DNA from: JASHPR01 sp963833885
GTDB lineage: Bacteria > Actinomycetota > Actinomycetes > Streptosporangiales > Streptosporangiaceae
Direction: 5' to 3'
DNA: 64,000 nucleotides
Assembly (NCBI GenBank): GCA_963833885.1
Contig: CAWHZU010000014.1
Span: 62,001 to 126,000, forward strand
Under the pieces are notes generated by a model. That model saw only the letters and a list, made by a program, of their open reading frames with translations, did no database searches and was not told where the DNA came from. The first letter of the stretch is position 1. Each line of letters starts with the position of its first letter. This document shows, one piece after another, positions 8,502-17,151 of the stretch. A program made the position numbers and the translations under genes.

Positions 8502-9479
8502 ATGCCAGCGGTTACCGTCGACGACATTCTGCTGCTGCCCCGGATCTCGGAGCCGGACCCCGCGGTCGCGCGGGATCGCCAGGTCCTCGCGGTGACGACC
8601 GCGCCCTCAGCTTTCGAGGGCGAGGGTTTCCCGGTCCGCCGCGCGTTCGCCGGCGTCGACCTGGGGGCGCTGGACCCGTTCATTCACATGGACCAGATGG
8701 GCGAGGTGGACTACGCGCCCGGTGAGCCGAAGGGCACGGCCTGGCACCCGCACCGCGGGTTCGAGACCGTGACCTACATCATCGACGGGACGTTCCGGCA
8801 CCAGGACTCCAACGGCGGCGGCGGCCTGATCACCAACGGCGACACCCAGTGGATGACCGCCGGCGGCGGCATCCTGCACATCGAGGAGCCGCCCGAGGAG
8901 CTGGTGGTCAGCGGCGGGCTGTTCCACGGCTTCCAGCTGTGGGTGAACCTGCCGGCCAGGCTCAAGATGGCCAACCCCCGCTACCAGGACATCAGGGCCG
9001 GCCAGGTCGCGCTGCTCAGCTCGCCGGACGGCGGGACCCTGGTCCGCGTGATCGCGGGCGAGGTCGACGGGCGCGCGGGCCCCGGCGTGACCCACACCCC
9101 GATCACCCTGCTGCACGCCACGCTCGAGCCCGGAGCCCAGCTGCGGCTGCCGTGGCGGGCCGACTTCAACGCGCTCGGCTACGTGCTCGCGGGCTCCGGC
9201 ACGGTTGGCCGCGACGCGCGGCCGGTGCGGACCGGGCAGCTGGCGGTGTTCGGGCCCGGCGACGTGATCACCGTCGCCGCGGGCAGCCGCGCCGACGGCC
9301 CGAGCCAGGGACTCGACATCCTCGTGCTCGGCGGCGAGCCGATTCGCGAGCCGGTCGCGGCGTACGGGCCGTTCGTCATGAACACCAGGGACGAGCTGGT
9401 CCAGGCCTTCGAGGACTTCCAGGCCGGACGGCTCGGCACGATTCCGGCCGAGCCGCATCCCGGGCACGACGTCCTCTAG
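8502..9479 (+). CDS. Pirin family protein
   Basis: 325 residues, bicupin. The N-terminal pirin domain has RRAFAGVDLGALDPFIHMDQ, the metal-binding HPHRGFETVTYIIDG (about residues 82-96), GDTQWMTAGGGILHIEE with the third His and Glu ligands, and GGLFHGFQLWVNLP. The second cupin domain follows (residues about 190-300). Pirins bind iron; some show quercetinase-like activity and others act as redox-sensing co-regulators. GAGGAGGAG six bases before ATG 8502 fixes the start. No operon partner is obvious. Confidence 0.9.
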   Translation: MPAVTVDDILLLPRISEPDPAVARDRQVLAVTTAPSAFEGEGFPVRRAFAGVDLGALDPFIHMDQMGEVDYAPGEPKGTAWHPHRGFETVTYIIDGTFRHQDSNGGGGLITNGDTQWMTAGGGILHIEEPPEELVVSGGLFHGFQLWVNLPARLKMANPRYQDIRAGQVALLSSPDGGTLVRVIAGEVDGRAGPGVTHTPITLLHATLEPGAQLRLPWRADFNALGYVLAGSGTVGRDARPVRTGQLAVFGPGDVITVAAGSRADGPSQGLDILVLGGEPIREPVAAYGPFVMNTRDELVQAFEDFQAGRLGTIPAEPHPGHDVL

Positions 9480-9539
9480 GCGGGTAGCCGGGCGAGCCGG
9501 GCGGGCAGCGTTCAGGATCGGAGATGAGAGACTCGCGGC

Positions 9540-10565
9540 ATGACATATATCGCCGCCGCCGACCGTTATGAGTCCATCCCGTACCGCCGCTGCGGGCGCA
9601 GCGGGATCCAGCTCCCCGAGGTGTCGCTCGGGCTGTGGCACAACTTCGGCGACGACCGCCCGCTGGAAAACAGCCGGGCGATCCTGCGGCGGGCGTTCGA
9701 CCTGGGCATCACCCACTTCGACCTGGCCAACAACTACGGGGTCCCGTACGGCTCGGCGGAAAAGAACTTCGGCCGGATCCTGCGCGAGGACTTCCGGCCG
9801 TACCGGGACGAGCTGATCATCTCGACCAAGGCCGGTTACGACATGTGGCCGGGACCGTACGGCGAGTGGGGCTCGCGGAAGTACCTGCTGGCCAGCCTGG
9901 ACCAGTCGCTGCACCGGATGGGCCTGGACTACGTCGACATCTTCTACAGCCACCGGTTCGACCCGAACACCCCGATGCAGGAGACGCTCGGGGCGCTCGA
10001 CACGGCCGTGAAGTCGGGCAAGGCGCTGTACGCGGGCATCTCGTCCTACTCGGCGGAGCGGACGGCCGAGGCGGCCGGGATCATGCGCCGGATGGGCACG
10101 CCGATCCTCATTCACCAGCCCTCGTACTCGATGCTGAACCGCTGGATCGAGGGTGGCCTGCTGGAGGTGCTCGGCCAGGAAGGCATCGGCTGCATCGCGT
10201 TCTCGCCGCTCGCCCAGGGCGTGCTTACCGGCAAGTACGACAACGGGATTCCCGAGGACTCCCGCGCCAGCCGTCACACGTCGCTGGACACAGCCCAGCT
10301 CAGCGACGCGACGCTGAACCATGTGCGCGCGCTCGGCGAGATCGCGCGGGCACGCGGCCAGTCGACCGCGCAGCTCGCCCTCTCCTGGGCGCTGCGGGAC
10401 CAGCGAGTCACGTCGGTGCTGATCGGAGCCAGCAGCGTCGCGCAGCTCGAGGAGAACGTGGCAGCGGCGGGGCACTCGGCGTTCACCGATGACGAGCTCG
10501 CGGCGATCGACCGGGACGCCGTGGAAGCGGGCATCAACATCTGGGCCGCGTCCAGCGCCGGCTGA
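9540..10565 (+). CDS. Aldo/keto reductase of the YghZ (glyceraldehyde-3-phosphate reductase) type
   Basis: 341 residues, single AKR barrel. The signature THFDLANNYGVPYGSAEKNF (catalytic Asp and Tyr), ISTKAGYDMWPGPYGEWGSR (catalytic Lys) and DIFYSHRFDPNTPM (catalytic His) closely follow the E. coli YghZ pattern. NADPH-site residues appear in GASSVAQLEEN. Family members reduce L-glyceraldehyde-3-phosphate and methylglyoxal-type aldehydes. The start ATG 9540 follows a purine-rich stretch (GGAGATGAGAG). The GNAT gene follows 15 bases after the stop, so the two may be co-transcribed. Confidence 0.88.
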   Translation: MTYIAAADRYESIPYRRCGRSGIQLPEVSLGLWHNFGDDRPLENSRAILRRAFDLGITHFDLANNYGVPYGSAEKNFGRILREDFRPYRDELIISTKAGYDMWPGPYGEWGSRKYLLASLDQSLHRMGLDYVDIFYSHRFDPNTPMQETLGALDTAVKSGKALYAGISSYSAERTAEAAGIMRRMGTPILIHQPSYSMLNRWIEGGLLEVLGQEGIGCIAFSPLAQGVLTGKYDNGIPEDSRASRHTSLDTAQLSDATLNHVRALGEIARARGQSTAQLALSWALRDQRVTSVLIGASSVAQLEENVAAAGHSAFTDDELAAIDRDAVEAGINIWAASSAG

Positions 10566-10580
10566 CCAACCGCAGCGGCG

Positions 10581-11126
10581 ATGAGCAGCTCCGGCGGACA
10601 CCGGCACGTGCTGACCGACCGCCTGGACCTTCGCGCGGTCGCCGAGGCCGACGGCGGTGCCCTGCACCGCCTCACCTCCGATCCGGTACATTCCGACCAC
10701 ATCCCCGGGGGGCTGCAGGAGACCCCGGAGAGCACCCGCGCCTGGATCGAGCGCTTCCGCGGCCGGTGGGACATCACCGGGCTCAGCTACTGGACGGTCC
10801 GGCTCCGGGCGACCGGGGAGGTGATCGGGATCGGGGGCGCCGAGTGCCGCCCCGGATTCTGGAACCTCTTCTACCTCCTGGATTCCGGTTTCTGGGGCAA
10901 CGGCTACGCGACCGAGCTGGCCCGGGCCGCCCAGCGCGCGGCGGAGTCCGTCGATCCGGACCTGCCGCTGGTCGCCTGGATCCACGAGGACAACGCCCCA
11001 TCGCAGGGCGTGGCGCGCCGCCTCGGCCTGACGGACTACGGCCTGCTGGGAGCGGCCCACTGGAACGGCGAGCCGATGCACTACTGGGCCGACCGCGAAC
11101 CCGGTGCCCGCATGGGCCCGCGCTAG
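10581..11126 (+). CDS. GNAT-family N-acetyltransferase (RimJ/RimL-like)
   Basis: 181 residues. It begins with the RimJ/L pattern LTDRLDLRAVAEADGGALHR, then GEVIGIGGAECRPGFWNL and the acetyl-CoA-binding segment DSGFWGNGYATELARAAQRA (Q/R-x-x-G-x-G/A-like), and ends with NAPSQGVARRLGLTDYG. Such enzymes acetylate ribosomal-protein or small-molecule amines; the substrate cannot be named. It probably shares a transcript with the aldo/keto reductase. Its stop overlaps the stop of the convergent gene at 11123 by four bases. Confidence 0.82.
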   Translation: MSSSGGHRHVLTDRLDLRAVAEADGGALHRLTSDPVHSDHIPGGLQETPESTRAWIERFRGRWDITGLSYWTVRLRATGEVIGIGGAECRPGFWNLFYLLDSGFWGNGYATELARAAQRAAESVDPDLPLVAWIHEDNAPSQGVARRLGLTDYGLLGAAHWNGEPMHYWADREPGARMGPR

Positions 11127-12106
11127 GGCACGGCTGTCATGGAGTTCACTACGCCAGACGCTTCGTAGACCGTGTAGTTCATCACCTCACCCGTGTTGGG
11201 CCTGGCGCTTCCCGGCGAGACAGCTATCTGGAAGGGGTCAACGGCGACCACTTCCTCCTCAAGCACCGCTGAGGTCGCCGGGTCGAAGATGAGTGTGTCC
11301 CGGGTGCCATACTCGGTCACGCCCACACCGATGCCTCGGCGGCCGAGCTTGTCCGTCATTGGGCCAAGCGATTCGATGCCTGGCAGGTTCTCGATCATGC
11401 GGTAGAGCTCGGCCCTGATCCTCGGCGGGGCGCCCGACTGCAGAAACGTTCCGGCGAAATCGAACGTGGCGTCGGTGTCCGCATGCCCATCTTCGAAGTG
11501 CTGCACAACGAACCGTTCGAGCGCGGCCGGTTCTTTCGGCAGGTCTGCAGTACGGGGATAAACAGTAAGGTCAATCTCCTGTCCCTTCGCGAATGTCTGC
11601 GAGGGGATAACGCCGTCACTGCATGGGCCCGCAGGTGCACTGGCTACTTCGCGCCCCTTGCCGTCGGGCTCCGCCCAGACCTGAACAGTCTGGACGCAAA
11701 TGCCTGCGGTATCTGGCTGGCTTGCCACCCCGCCGTTCCACTGGCCCTCGATGGTCTTGACGTAGACGTAGCGGCCCGGCCCCGTACTGGCGGCTGATGG
11801 CTGGCTGGCCGCAGTCTGCGCCGCCTCGGCGAGGACCACGGCGGCCGGAGCTTTTGATCGCGGGTGAAGGCCGGGAGCCTTCGCCGGCGAGCCGGGGATG
11901 ATGGCAAGCGCCACGGCTGCGCTCGCCGCAGCAGCCACGGCGACACCCGCCAGGGCTGCAACCTTGATACGGCGGCGGGCCGGGCCTGGCGCGGGCCGCT
12001 GCGCGATGATCTGCCGGTAGACCGCGACCCCGGCCGGGGAGTCCGGGTCGTCGAGGGTGACATGCCGGGCCGGTGCCGCCTCGGTGAGCATCGTGTCAAG
12101 ATCCAT
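11123..12106 (-). CDS. CU044_5270-type membrane protein, likely ECF sigma-factor partner
   Basis: 327 residues. A short cytoplasmic N-terminus (MDLDTMLTEAAPARHVTLDD) is followed by a basic stretch, one membrane helix (VAALAGVAVAAAASAAVALA, about residues 48-67) and a large extracytoplasmic domain with a GRYVYVKTIEGQWN start. This layout matches actinobacterial CU044_5270 proteins, usually found next to sigma factors. The gene starts at ATG 12106, or GTG 12109, overlapping the sigma stop, so translation is coupled. By position it could act as an anti-sigma factor or sensor, but no zinc anti-sigma HxxxCxxC motif is visible. Confidence 0.75.
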   Translation of the reverse strand: MDLDTMLTEAAPARHVTLDDPDSPAGVAVYRQIIAQRPAPGPARRRIKVAALAGVAVAAAASAAVALAIIPGSPAKAPGLHPRSKAPAAVVLAEAAQTAASQPSAASTGPGRYVYVKTIEGQWNGGVASQPDTAGICVQTVQVWAEPDGKGREVASAPAGPCSDGVIPSQTFAKGQEIDLTVYPRTADLPKEPAALERFVVQHFEDGHADTDATFDFAGTFLQSGAPPRIRAELYRMIENLPGIESLGPMTDKLGRRGIGVGVTEYGTRDTLIFDPATSAVLEEEVVAVDPFQIAVSPGSARPNTGEVMNYTVYEASGVVNSMTAVP

Positions 12107-12108
12107 CA

Positions 12109-12690
12109 CTAACTCCGCTCGGCTTGACGACTGGCCGGAACGGGGCGGCCGGTCTGGATTTTGGTCGCAAGCAACTCCCGCAGACGTGCCTTCGCCTTGT
12201 GCACCCGGATCCCAACGGCGTTCACCGAGCACCCGAGAGTCTGGGCAGCCTCGGCATACGTGAGCTGCTCCCAGTGCACGAGCAGTAGCGCCTCGCGATC
12301 AGCGGGCTTCAGCCGGGCGATCGCCGCGAGCAAGCGCTCTTGTGCTGGATCCTGAACCGGGCCGGCGAAGTGCCCCTTGTCGTGCTGCTCGGCTTGGCGC
12401 CGGTCGGCCGCGAGGCGGTGGATCAGGTTGTCCCGGCGACTGGCACTGCGGTAGCGCCGGGAGATTACCCGGCGGGCCGTCCCGTAGAGCCAGAAACGAT
12501 CACCGGGAGGCGGCGGAACGTCGGCCAGGCGTCGCCAGGCGGTCATGAATACCTCCGCGACGACGTCAGCCACCTCGTCCACAGGGCCCAGGCGATTTAC
12601 CGCATAGGCCTGGACCGGACGGAAGTACGCCTGGTAGAGCCGATGAAACCGGACTTCTGGTTCATCACTAGCTTCGTCAGCGCTCGCCAC
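12109..12690 (-). CDS. ECF-type RNA polymerase sigma factor
   Basis: 193 residues with sigma region 2 (FHRLYQAYFRPVQAYAVNRL, DVVAEVFMTAWRRL, then WLYGTARRVISRRYRS) and region 4 (RLLAAIARLKPADREALLLV, YAEAAQTLGCSVNAVGIRVH KAKARL). It should direct RNA polymerase to a small stress or envelope regulon. The best start is GTG 12690, because GAGGAG lies five bases upstream; the TTG at 12705 overlaps that site. It is the first gene of a two-gene operon with the CU044_5270 protein. Confidence 0.88.
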   Translation of the reverse strand: MASADEASDEPEVRFHRLYQAYFRPVQAYAVNRLGPVDEVADVVAEVFMTAWRRLADVPPPPGDRFWLYGTARRVISRRYRSASRRDNLIHRLAADRRQAEQHDKGHFAGPVQDPAQERLLAAIARLKPADREALLLVHWEQLTYAEAAQTLGCSVNAVGIRVHKAKARLRELLATKIQTGRPVPASRQAERS

Positions 12691-12866
12691 AGATGCTCCT
12701 CGCAACCGAGTTGCTTACGCCTCATGAATCTCCGGCTCAGGCCAGAAGCTTTCCGGTTCGCGACAATAGCTCGAAACATCCTCAGCGCAGCACCGATCAG
12801 GATCTGGCAGACATACTCACGCTGACGGCACTGCCGGGCAGTGATCGGAGTTCTCGGAGGCGCTGG

Positions 12867-13205
12867 TCAAGCGTGACGCGGGCTGAAGAAGATCACTCCA
12901 ACGCCTACTGCGACGATGGCGGCACCCAGCCACTCGTAGTTGTCTGGCCGGTGCCCGTCGATTGCCCATCCCCACAAAAGACTCATGATGACGAACACAC
13001 CGCCGTATGCCGCGTAGACCCGGCCGAAGTTGTCAGTTGCTGGCTGGAAGGTCGGAATCACGCCGTAAATGATCAGGATGACCGCTCCAGCGAGGCCGAC
13101 TGGCCACGGGGAGCCCTCACGCAGCCACCGCCAGACGAGATAGCCGCCGCCGATCTCTGCCAGCCCGGCAGCGATGAACAGCCCGACGCTGCGAAGCACG
13201 ATCAT
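12867..13205 (-). CDS. YnfA/UPF0060 family small membrane protein
   Basis: 112 residues, four membrane helices, with the family hallmarks LAEIGGGYLVWRWLREG, YGVIPTFQP, GRVYAAYGGVFVIMSLLWGW and DNYEWLGAAI. The UPF0060 family resembles half of a small multidrug-resistance-type transporter, but substrate and direction of transport are unsettled. ATG 13205 gives the standard length; longer in-frame readings extend into the helicase gene and are not supported. It lies downstream of the helicase gene on the same strand with a 101-base gap. Confidence 0.88.
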   Translation of the reverse strand: MIVLRSVGLFIAAGLAEIGGGYLVWRWLREGSPWPVGLAGAVILIIYGVIPTFQPATDNFGRVYAAYGGVFVIMSLLWGWAIDGHRPDNYEWLGAAIVAVGVGVIFFSPRHA

Positions 13206-13306
13206 GCGGCTGACTGTAACTGCTGGCCTGCCTGGCAGGACTATCAGCTTTGGAATGAGCCAGGTTAGGGGCTTAGGCAGCGGGCGAGTTGGCCTGCAGG
13301 CCGGGC

Positions 13307-15445
13307 CTAGCCTGGCGATTCGGCCAGACGGCGCAGCGCGCCGCGAACAACCTCGGGGTCGGTGGTGGCCCAGAACGGCGGCAGCGACGCTCGCAGGAAC
13401 CCGCCGTACCGCTTGGTCACCAGCCGGGGATCCAGGATCGCGACCACACCCCTGTCGCTCATCGTGCGCAGCAGGCGGCCGGTGCCCTGGGCGAGCAGCA
13501 GCCCGGCCTGCGCCGCGGCGACCGTCATGAAGCCGTTGCCGCCGCGCGCCTCGACGGCGCGCTGCCTGGCCGAGGCCAGCGGGTCGTCGGGCCTGGGGAA
13601 CGGGATCCGGTCGATGATCACGAGCTGCAGCGACCGGCCGGGAACGTCCACTCCCTGCCACAGCGACAAGGTGCCGAACAGGCAGGTCGCCTCGTCAGCC
13701 GCGAACCTGGCGATGAGCTGGGACGTCGGATCCTCGCCCTGGCACAGCAGCGGAAACTCGATCCGCTCACGCAACTCGGCGGCGGCCTGCTTCGCGGCCC
13801 GCATCGAGGAGAACAGGCCGAGCGTGCGGCCCCCGGCCGCGGTGACCAGCTCGCAGATCTCGTCCAGATACTGCGGCGCGAGCCCGTCCCGGCCCGGCGG
13901 CGGCAGGTGCCGGGCGACGTAAAGGATGCCGCTGCGCGGGTGGTCGAACGGTGAGCCGACGTCCATCCCGGACCAGGTCAGAGGGTGCGGTTCGGCTGCA
14001 TGATCTTCGTGGCCGGCCGGTTCGCCATCGTAGGACGGCACAGTGTCGGCCGGCACAGCCTCAGACGGCACCGTCTCGGACGTGGCTGGCCGCACCGCCG
14101 CGTCCGGCGTCGCCTGCGGCATGGCCGCTTCACCCGCGGGCAGCCCCCACTGCCTCGCCAGCGGGTCGAACGAACCGCCGACGAGCAGCGTGGCGGAGGT
14201 CAGCGCCACCGTCCGCTGGCCGAACAGCCGCTCGGCCAGCAGCCCGCCGACCGCGAGCGGTGCGACCCGGAGCGTCGGCGGGCGGCGCGCATCGGGATCC
14301 GCCGGGACATCCAGCCACACCACGTCCGGGCGCGCGGCGACGTCCGGGCCGAACGCGCTCAGCATGCGGTCCGCGGCATCGTGCAGCTCGTCGAGCGCCG
14401 CCAGCGCGACCCGCCGCGCCGCGAGCTGCTCCGGCTCGTCATCCGCGTTCTTCGCGCCGGTACGGATCTCGGTGGCGCACGATCCGGCGGCGTCCCTGAG
14501 CGCAGCGAGCGCGACGGCGAGGTGCTCCGTCAGCACGTCGATGCGCCCGGCGGGCGCATCGGCCAGCATCAGGGCCAGCCCCTCCCCCGCATCCTTGAGC
14601 CTGCCCGCGGCGTCGTCGGTGACCTGCTTGCCGCATCGCCGGGCCGCGGCCTCCACCGCGGGGGCCGAGAGCTCGGCCGTGGCAATCGACGTCACCCGGT
14701 CGACGAGGTCATGGGCCTCGTCGATGATCACGACTTCGTGCTCGGGAAGCACGTTGCCGTCCTCGAGCGCGTCGATGGCCAGCAGCGCGTGGTTGGTGAC
14801 CACGATGTCGGCGCGAGCGGCGATCTCGCGGGCCTTCTCCGCGAAGCACCGGGTGCCGAAGCCGCAGCGCTGGGACCCGATGCACTCCCGTGCGGTGACC
14901 GCGACCTGCCGCCAGGCCCGCTCGTCCACGCCCGGCACGAGCTCGTCCCGGTCACCGGTCTCGGTCTGCTCGGCCCACTCCCGCAGCCGGGTCACCTGCC
15001 GGCCGATCTCCGTGCTCGGCGAGGGGTCGAACAGAGCGTCCTGCGAGTCGTCGGCGGCACCGGTCTGCAGCCGGTGCTTGCACAGGTAGTTGCGCCGTCC
15101 CTTGAGGATCGCGAACGTCGGTGCCCGGCCGAGCAGTGGCTTGAGCGCTTCGGCGAGCCGCGGCAGGTCGCGGTCGATGAGCTGGCTCTGCAGCGCGATC
15201 GTGGCCGTGGACACCACGACCGTGGCGTCGAGCCCGGCCGCGTGCCTGGCCGCCGGCACCAGGTACGCCAGCGACTTTCCGGTGCCGGTGCCCGCCTGGA
15301 CCGCGAGGTGCTCGCCGCCATCCATGGACCGGGCCACCGCCTCGGCCATCTTGACCTGCCCGGGCCGCTCGGCGCCGCCTATCCCGGCGACCGCGGCGGC
15401 CAGCAGCGTCGGCACATCGGGTAGTTCACTTGGTTCGCCGGCCAC
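13307..15445 (-). CDS. DinG-type ATP-dependent DNA helicase (XPD-like)
   Basis: 712 residues, superfamily 2. Walker A is AGTGTGKSLAYLVPAA (residues 51-66), the DEAH box is VVIIDEAHDLVDRV (about 238), and the C-terminal motifs include TLGLFSSMRAAKQAA, LFGTLSLWQGVDVPG and VIIDRIPFPRPDDP. Four cysteines suited to an Fe-S cluster are present: one in RNYLCKHRL and three in CIGSQRCGFGTRCF. DinG helicases unwind R-loops, D-loops and forked DNA 5' to 3'. An acidic, repetitive insert (residues about 420-480) is unusual. The start is GTG 15445 with only a weak ribosome-binding site. Confidence 0.9.
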   Translation of the reverse strand: MAGEPSELPDVPTLLAAAVAGIGGAERPGQVKMAEAVARSMDGGEHLAVQAGTGTGKSLAYLVPAARHAAGLDATVVVSTATIALQSQLIDRDLPRLAEALKPLLGRAPTFAILKGRRNYLCKHRLQTGAADDSQDALFDPSPSTEIGRQVTRLREWAEQTETGDRDELVPGVDERAWRQVAVTARECIGSQRCGFGTRCFAEKAREIAARADIVVTNHALLAIDALEDGNVLPEHEVVIIDEAHDLVDRVTSIATAELSAPAVEAAARRCGKQVTDDAAGRLKDAGEGLALMLADAPAGRIDVLTEHLAVALAALRDAAGSCATEIRTGAKNADDEPEQLAARRVALAALDELHDAADRMLSAFGPDVAARPDVVWLDVPADPDARRPPTLRVAPLAVGGLLAERLFGQRTVALTSATLLVGGSFDPLARQWGLPAGEAAMPQATPDAAVRPATSETVPSEAVPADTVPSYDGEPAGHEDHAAEPHPLTWSGMDVGSPFDHPRSGILYVARHLPPPGRDGLAPQYLDEICELVTAAGGRTLGLFSSMRAAKQAAAELRERIEFPLLCQGEDPTSQLIARFAADEATCLFGTLSLWQGVDVPGRSLQLVIIDRIPFPRPDDPLASARQRAVEARGGNGFMTVAAAQAGLLLAQGTGRLLRTMSDRGVVAILDPRLVTKRYGGFLRASLPPFWATTDPEVVRGALRRLAESPG

Positions 15446-15493
15446 ACCTGAAACGTATCGCTCTCCTACGACGATCCGCGGCAGCCAAACGCG

Positions 15494-16084
15494 CTACGGC
15501 ACAACAATGACCGGGCAGCGCGCGTGCCGCGCCAGCCAGCCCGGAATCGAGCCGGCCACATGGCGCAGCTTGTGCGCCGAAGCCCCGACGACGAGCGCGT
15601 CGGCGCTGCTGGAATCGGCGGTGGCCGCGAGTTCCTTGGCCGCGTTCCCGCGCCGTGCCATCACGCTGACGTCGAGTCCCTCGGCGTCGCATACCTGGTG
15701 CAGCTCGGCGAGCAGCCACGGCTCGAAGTCCTGGCGTTCCCTTGCGGTGCAGATGACCTGCCCGGTCATCGGCTCACAGTAGACGCCGAACGGGATCACG
15801 TAGACGACGAGCAGCGGCCGGCCAAGCCGGCGGGCCAGCCCGGCCGCGTAGGCCAGCGCGTTCCGGCTGGACGGGGACGCGTCATAGCCGATCACGACGG
15901 GGTGGCCGGGCCCGCGGGCACCGGGCGCCCGGGCGGACTGATCCTGCTGCGCCGCCAGCGGTTCCGGCTCGGCACGCTCACCAGGGCGGCCGTGTGCTTC
16001 CCGGCGTGCCTGTTGGGGCGGCCTTTGCGGGCCATCCGCGCGGTCAGGCTGGTCCCAGCGCGGCTCGGGCCCTAGCTGCTCCAT
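15494..16084 (-). CDS. Universal stress protein with a long N-terminal extension
   Basis: 196 residues. The C-terminal 135 form a Usp domain: HPVVIGYDASPSSRNALAYA, LLVVYVIPFG and the nucleotide-binding end ALVVGASAHKLRHVAGSIPG WLARHARCPVIVVP. The first 60 residues are polar, Gln/Arg/Pro-rich and probably disordered, which is not typical of the family. AAGGA upstream of ATG 16084 supports that start, but an internal start nearer residue 55 cannot be excluded. It is the second Usp gene in the window. Confidence 0.82.
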   Translation of the reverse strand: MEQLGPEPRWDQPDRADGPQRPPQQARREAHGRPGERAEPEPLAAQQDQSARAPGARGPGHPVVIGYDASPSSRNALAYAAGLARRLGRPLLVVYVIPFGVYCEPMTGQVICTARERQDFEPWLLAELHQVCDAEGLDVSVMARRGNAAKELAATADSSSADALVVGASAHKLRHVAGSIPGWLARHARCPVIVVP

Positions 16085-16139
16085 GAGATTGGTCCTTGCG
16101 GTTCATGCTCCGCTTCGTAGGAACGGCTCCATCATATGA

Positions 16140-16155
16140 CTTAGTTCGCACTAAG
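16140..16155. promoter_or_regulatory. Small inverted repeat upstream of the stress-protein gene
   Basis: CTTAG-TTCGCA-CTAAG, a five-base-arm inverted repeat in a short AT-rich stretch 56 bases upstream of the Usp start. Position and symmetry suit an operator, but the arms are short and this is tentative. Confidence 0.3.
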
Positions 16156-16368
16156 CAAATACTCTCCCGGAGCCACCGAGGCAGCACCGGACGTGGTCGC
16201 TTCATTGTCCCAGAAATTCCCGGTAACTCCCGGACAGGCACGAAGGAAATCCAGGTCACGCCGGCGATCTAGGTGCCCGGCCCTGGCCGGGGTAGCGGGC
16301 GCGGCGCGTGCCCGCTCCGGCGGCACGGCCCGCCCAGCTCCGGCCTCGGGCCGCAACGCACCAATAGT

Positions 16369-16416
16369 GTCGTGGGACCCACGCTGCTTGTAGAGCAACA
16401 GCGTGGGTCCCACGAC
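16369..16416. repeat. Double palindrome / 18-bp hairpin in the stress-protein to membrane-protein gap
   Basis: Arms at 16369-16386 and 16399-16416 are perfectly complementary over 18 bases with a 12-base loop. Each arm contains its own 13-base palindrome, CGTGGGACCCACG (16371-16383) and CGTGGGTCCCACG (16402-16414). The gap lies between divergent genes, so it is not placed to terminate either one. It may be a two-site operator, a dispersed palindromic element or a structured-RNA source. The rest of 16085-16570 holds no convincing gene. Confidence 0.8.
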
Positions 16417-16570
16417 CGCATTGGTAACCGCGAGGGGTGCTAGGGAGGCGGGCGAAAAGGGAGCATTTAGTCCTCTTGGCGGGGATGCTCTGGAGGTCTA
16501 CGGTGGAACTAGGTGAGCCGGGAAGCCTGGTCGGCGCGACATATCCGTACGCGTCCGCCAGGAGAACCCG

Positions 16571-16966
16571 ATGACCGCCGAATACGCACCTGCTGACACC
16601 GCATCCACCACCAGCGCGGCCCCCGTGGCCCGCCAGGCCGCGGTTCCCGCGCCGCCAAGCTGGGCCTGGATGCGCGGCGCGCTGATCCTCGCCGGCGCCG
16701 CGCAGCTGATCACGATCTCGGCGCTGACCAGCGCAGATCCGCTGGCAGCCACCTGGTACTCGCTGCTGCTGGCGGTCGCCCCGGCGCTGCTGGTGGCCGC
16801 GGCCGCGTTCGCACCGGCCCCGGCAAACCTGCCCCTCGCCGTCGTCGCCGCCGTGGTCCTCGCCGTCGGCATCATCGCGGGGATCGCGCACACCGGCGCG
16901 TTCTACCTGCCCGCGCTCGTGGTGCTGGCCGTCGGAGTGGCCAGGATCTGGCGAGAGCGCGGCTGA
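16571..16966 (+). CDS. Small four-helix membrane protein, function unknown
   Basis: 131 residues. A polar Ala/Thr-rich N-terminus of about 30 residues is followed by four predicted membrane helices (roughly residues 35-52, 58-76, 82-102 and 108-125) and a charged end (ARIWRERG). AGGAG six bases before ATG 16571 supports the start. I recognise no family. It stands alone between the double palindrome and the Erm-like locus. Confidence 0.6.
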   Translation: MTAEYAPADTASTTSAAPVARQAAVPAPPSWAWMRGALILAGAAQLITISALTSADPLAATWYSLLLAVAPALLVAAAAFAPAPANLPLAVVAAVVLAVGIIAGIAHTGAFYLPALVVLAVGVARIWRERG

Positions 16967-17067
16967 GCCCGGATTTATTCGGTGGCAGTCACGCGTCGGC
17001 ACGCCGTAGCGTGAGCGGCGACGTCTAGCGAGGTGGCGGCGGTGTGAGCGCCACCCACAGAGGAGAA

Positions 17068-17151
17068 ATGGCCTTGTCCATGGTCATGGTCCGCCGTGTC
17101 CGGGCGGCGACCACCAGCACCGAACCCAGCCGGTGCCCACTTCCTGCATGA
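17068..17151 (+). CDS. Possible leader peptide of the Erm-like gene (27 codons)
   Basis: An ATG at 17068 with a strong ribosome-binding site (AGAGGAG) opens a 27-codon frame, MALSMVMVRRVRAATT and so on, ending at TGA 17149-17151. It overlaps the start of the methyltransferase, whose own GTG 17096 is in another frame and has no visible Shine-Dalgarno. Short leader ORFs that control erm translation are well known. Whether this one is such a leader, or marks a frameshifted true start of the methyltransferase, cannot be decided from sequence alone. Confidence 0.45.
   Translation: MALSMVMVRRVRAATTSTEPSRCPLPA

Noticed and set aside
8607..11081. 824-codon minus-strand open frame
   Set aside because: Antisense shadow of pirin, the aldo/keto reductase and the GNAT gene; no domain signature.
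16141..16413. 90-codon minus-strand ORF in the stress-protein gap
   Set aside because: Runs through the double palindrome, no ribosome-binding site and no recognisable domain.
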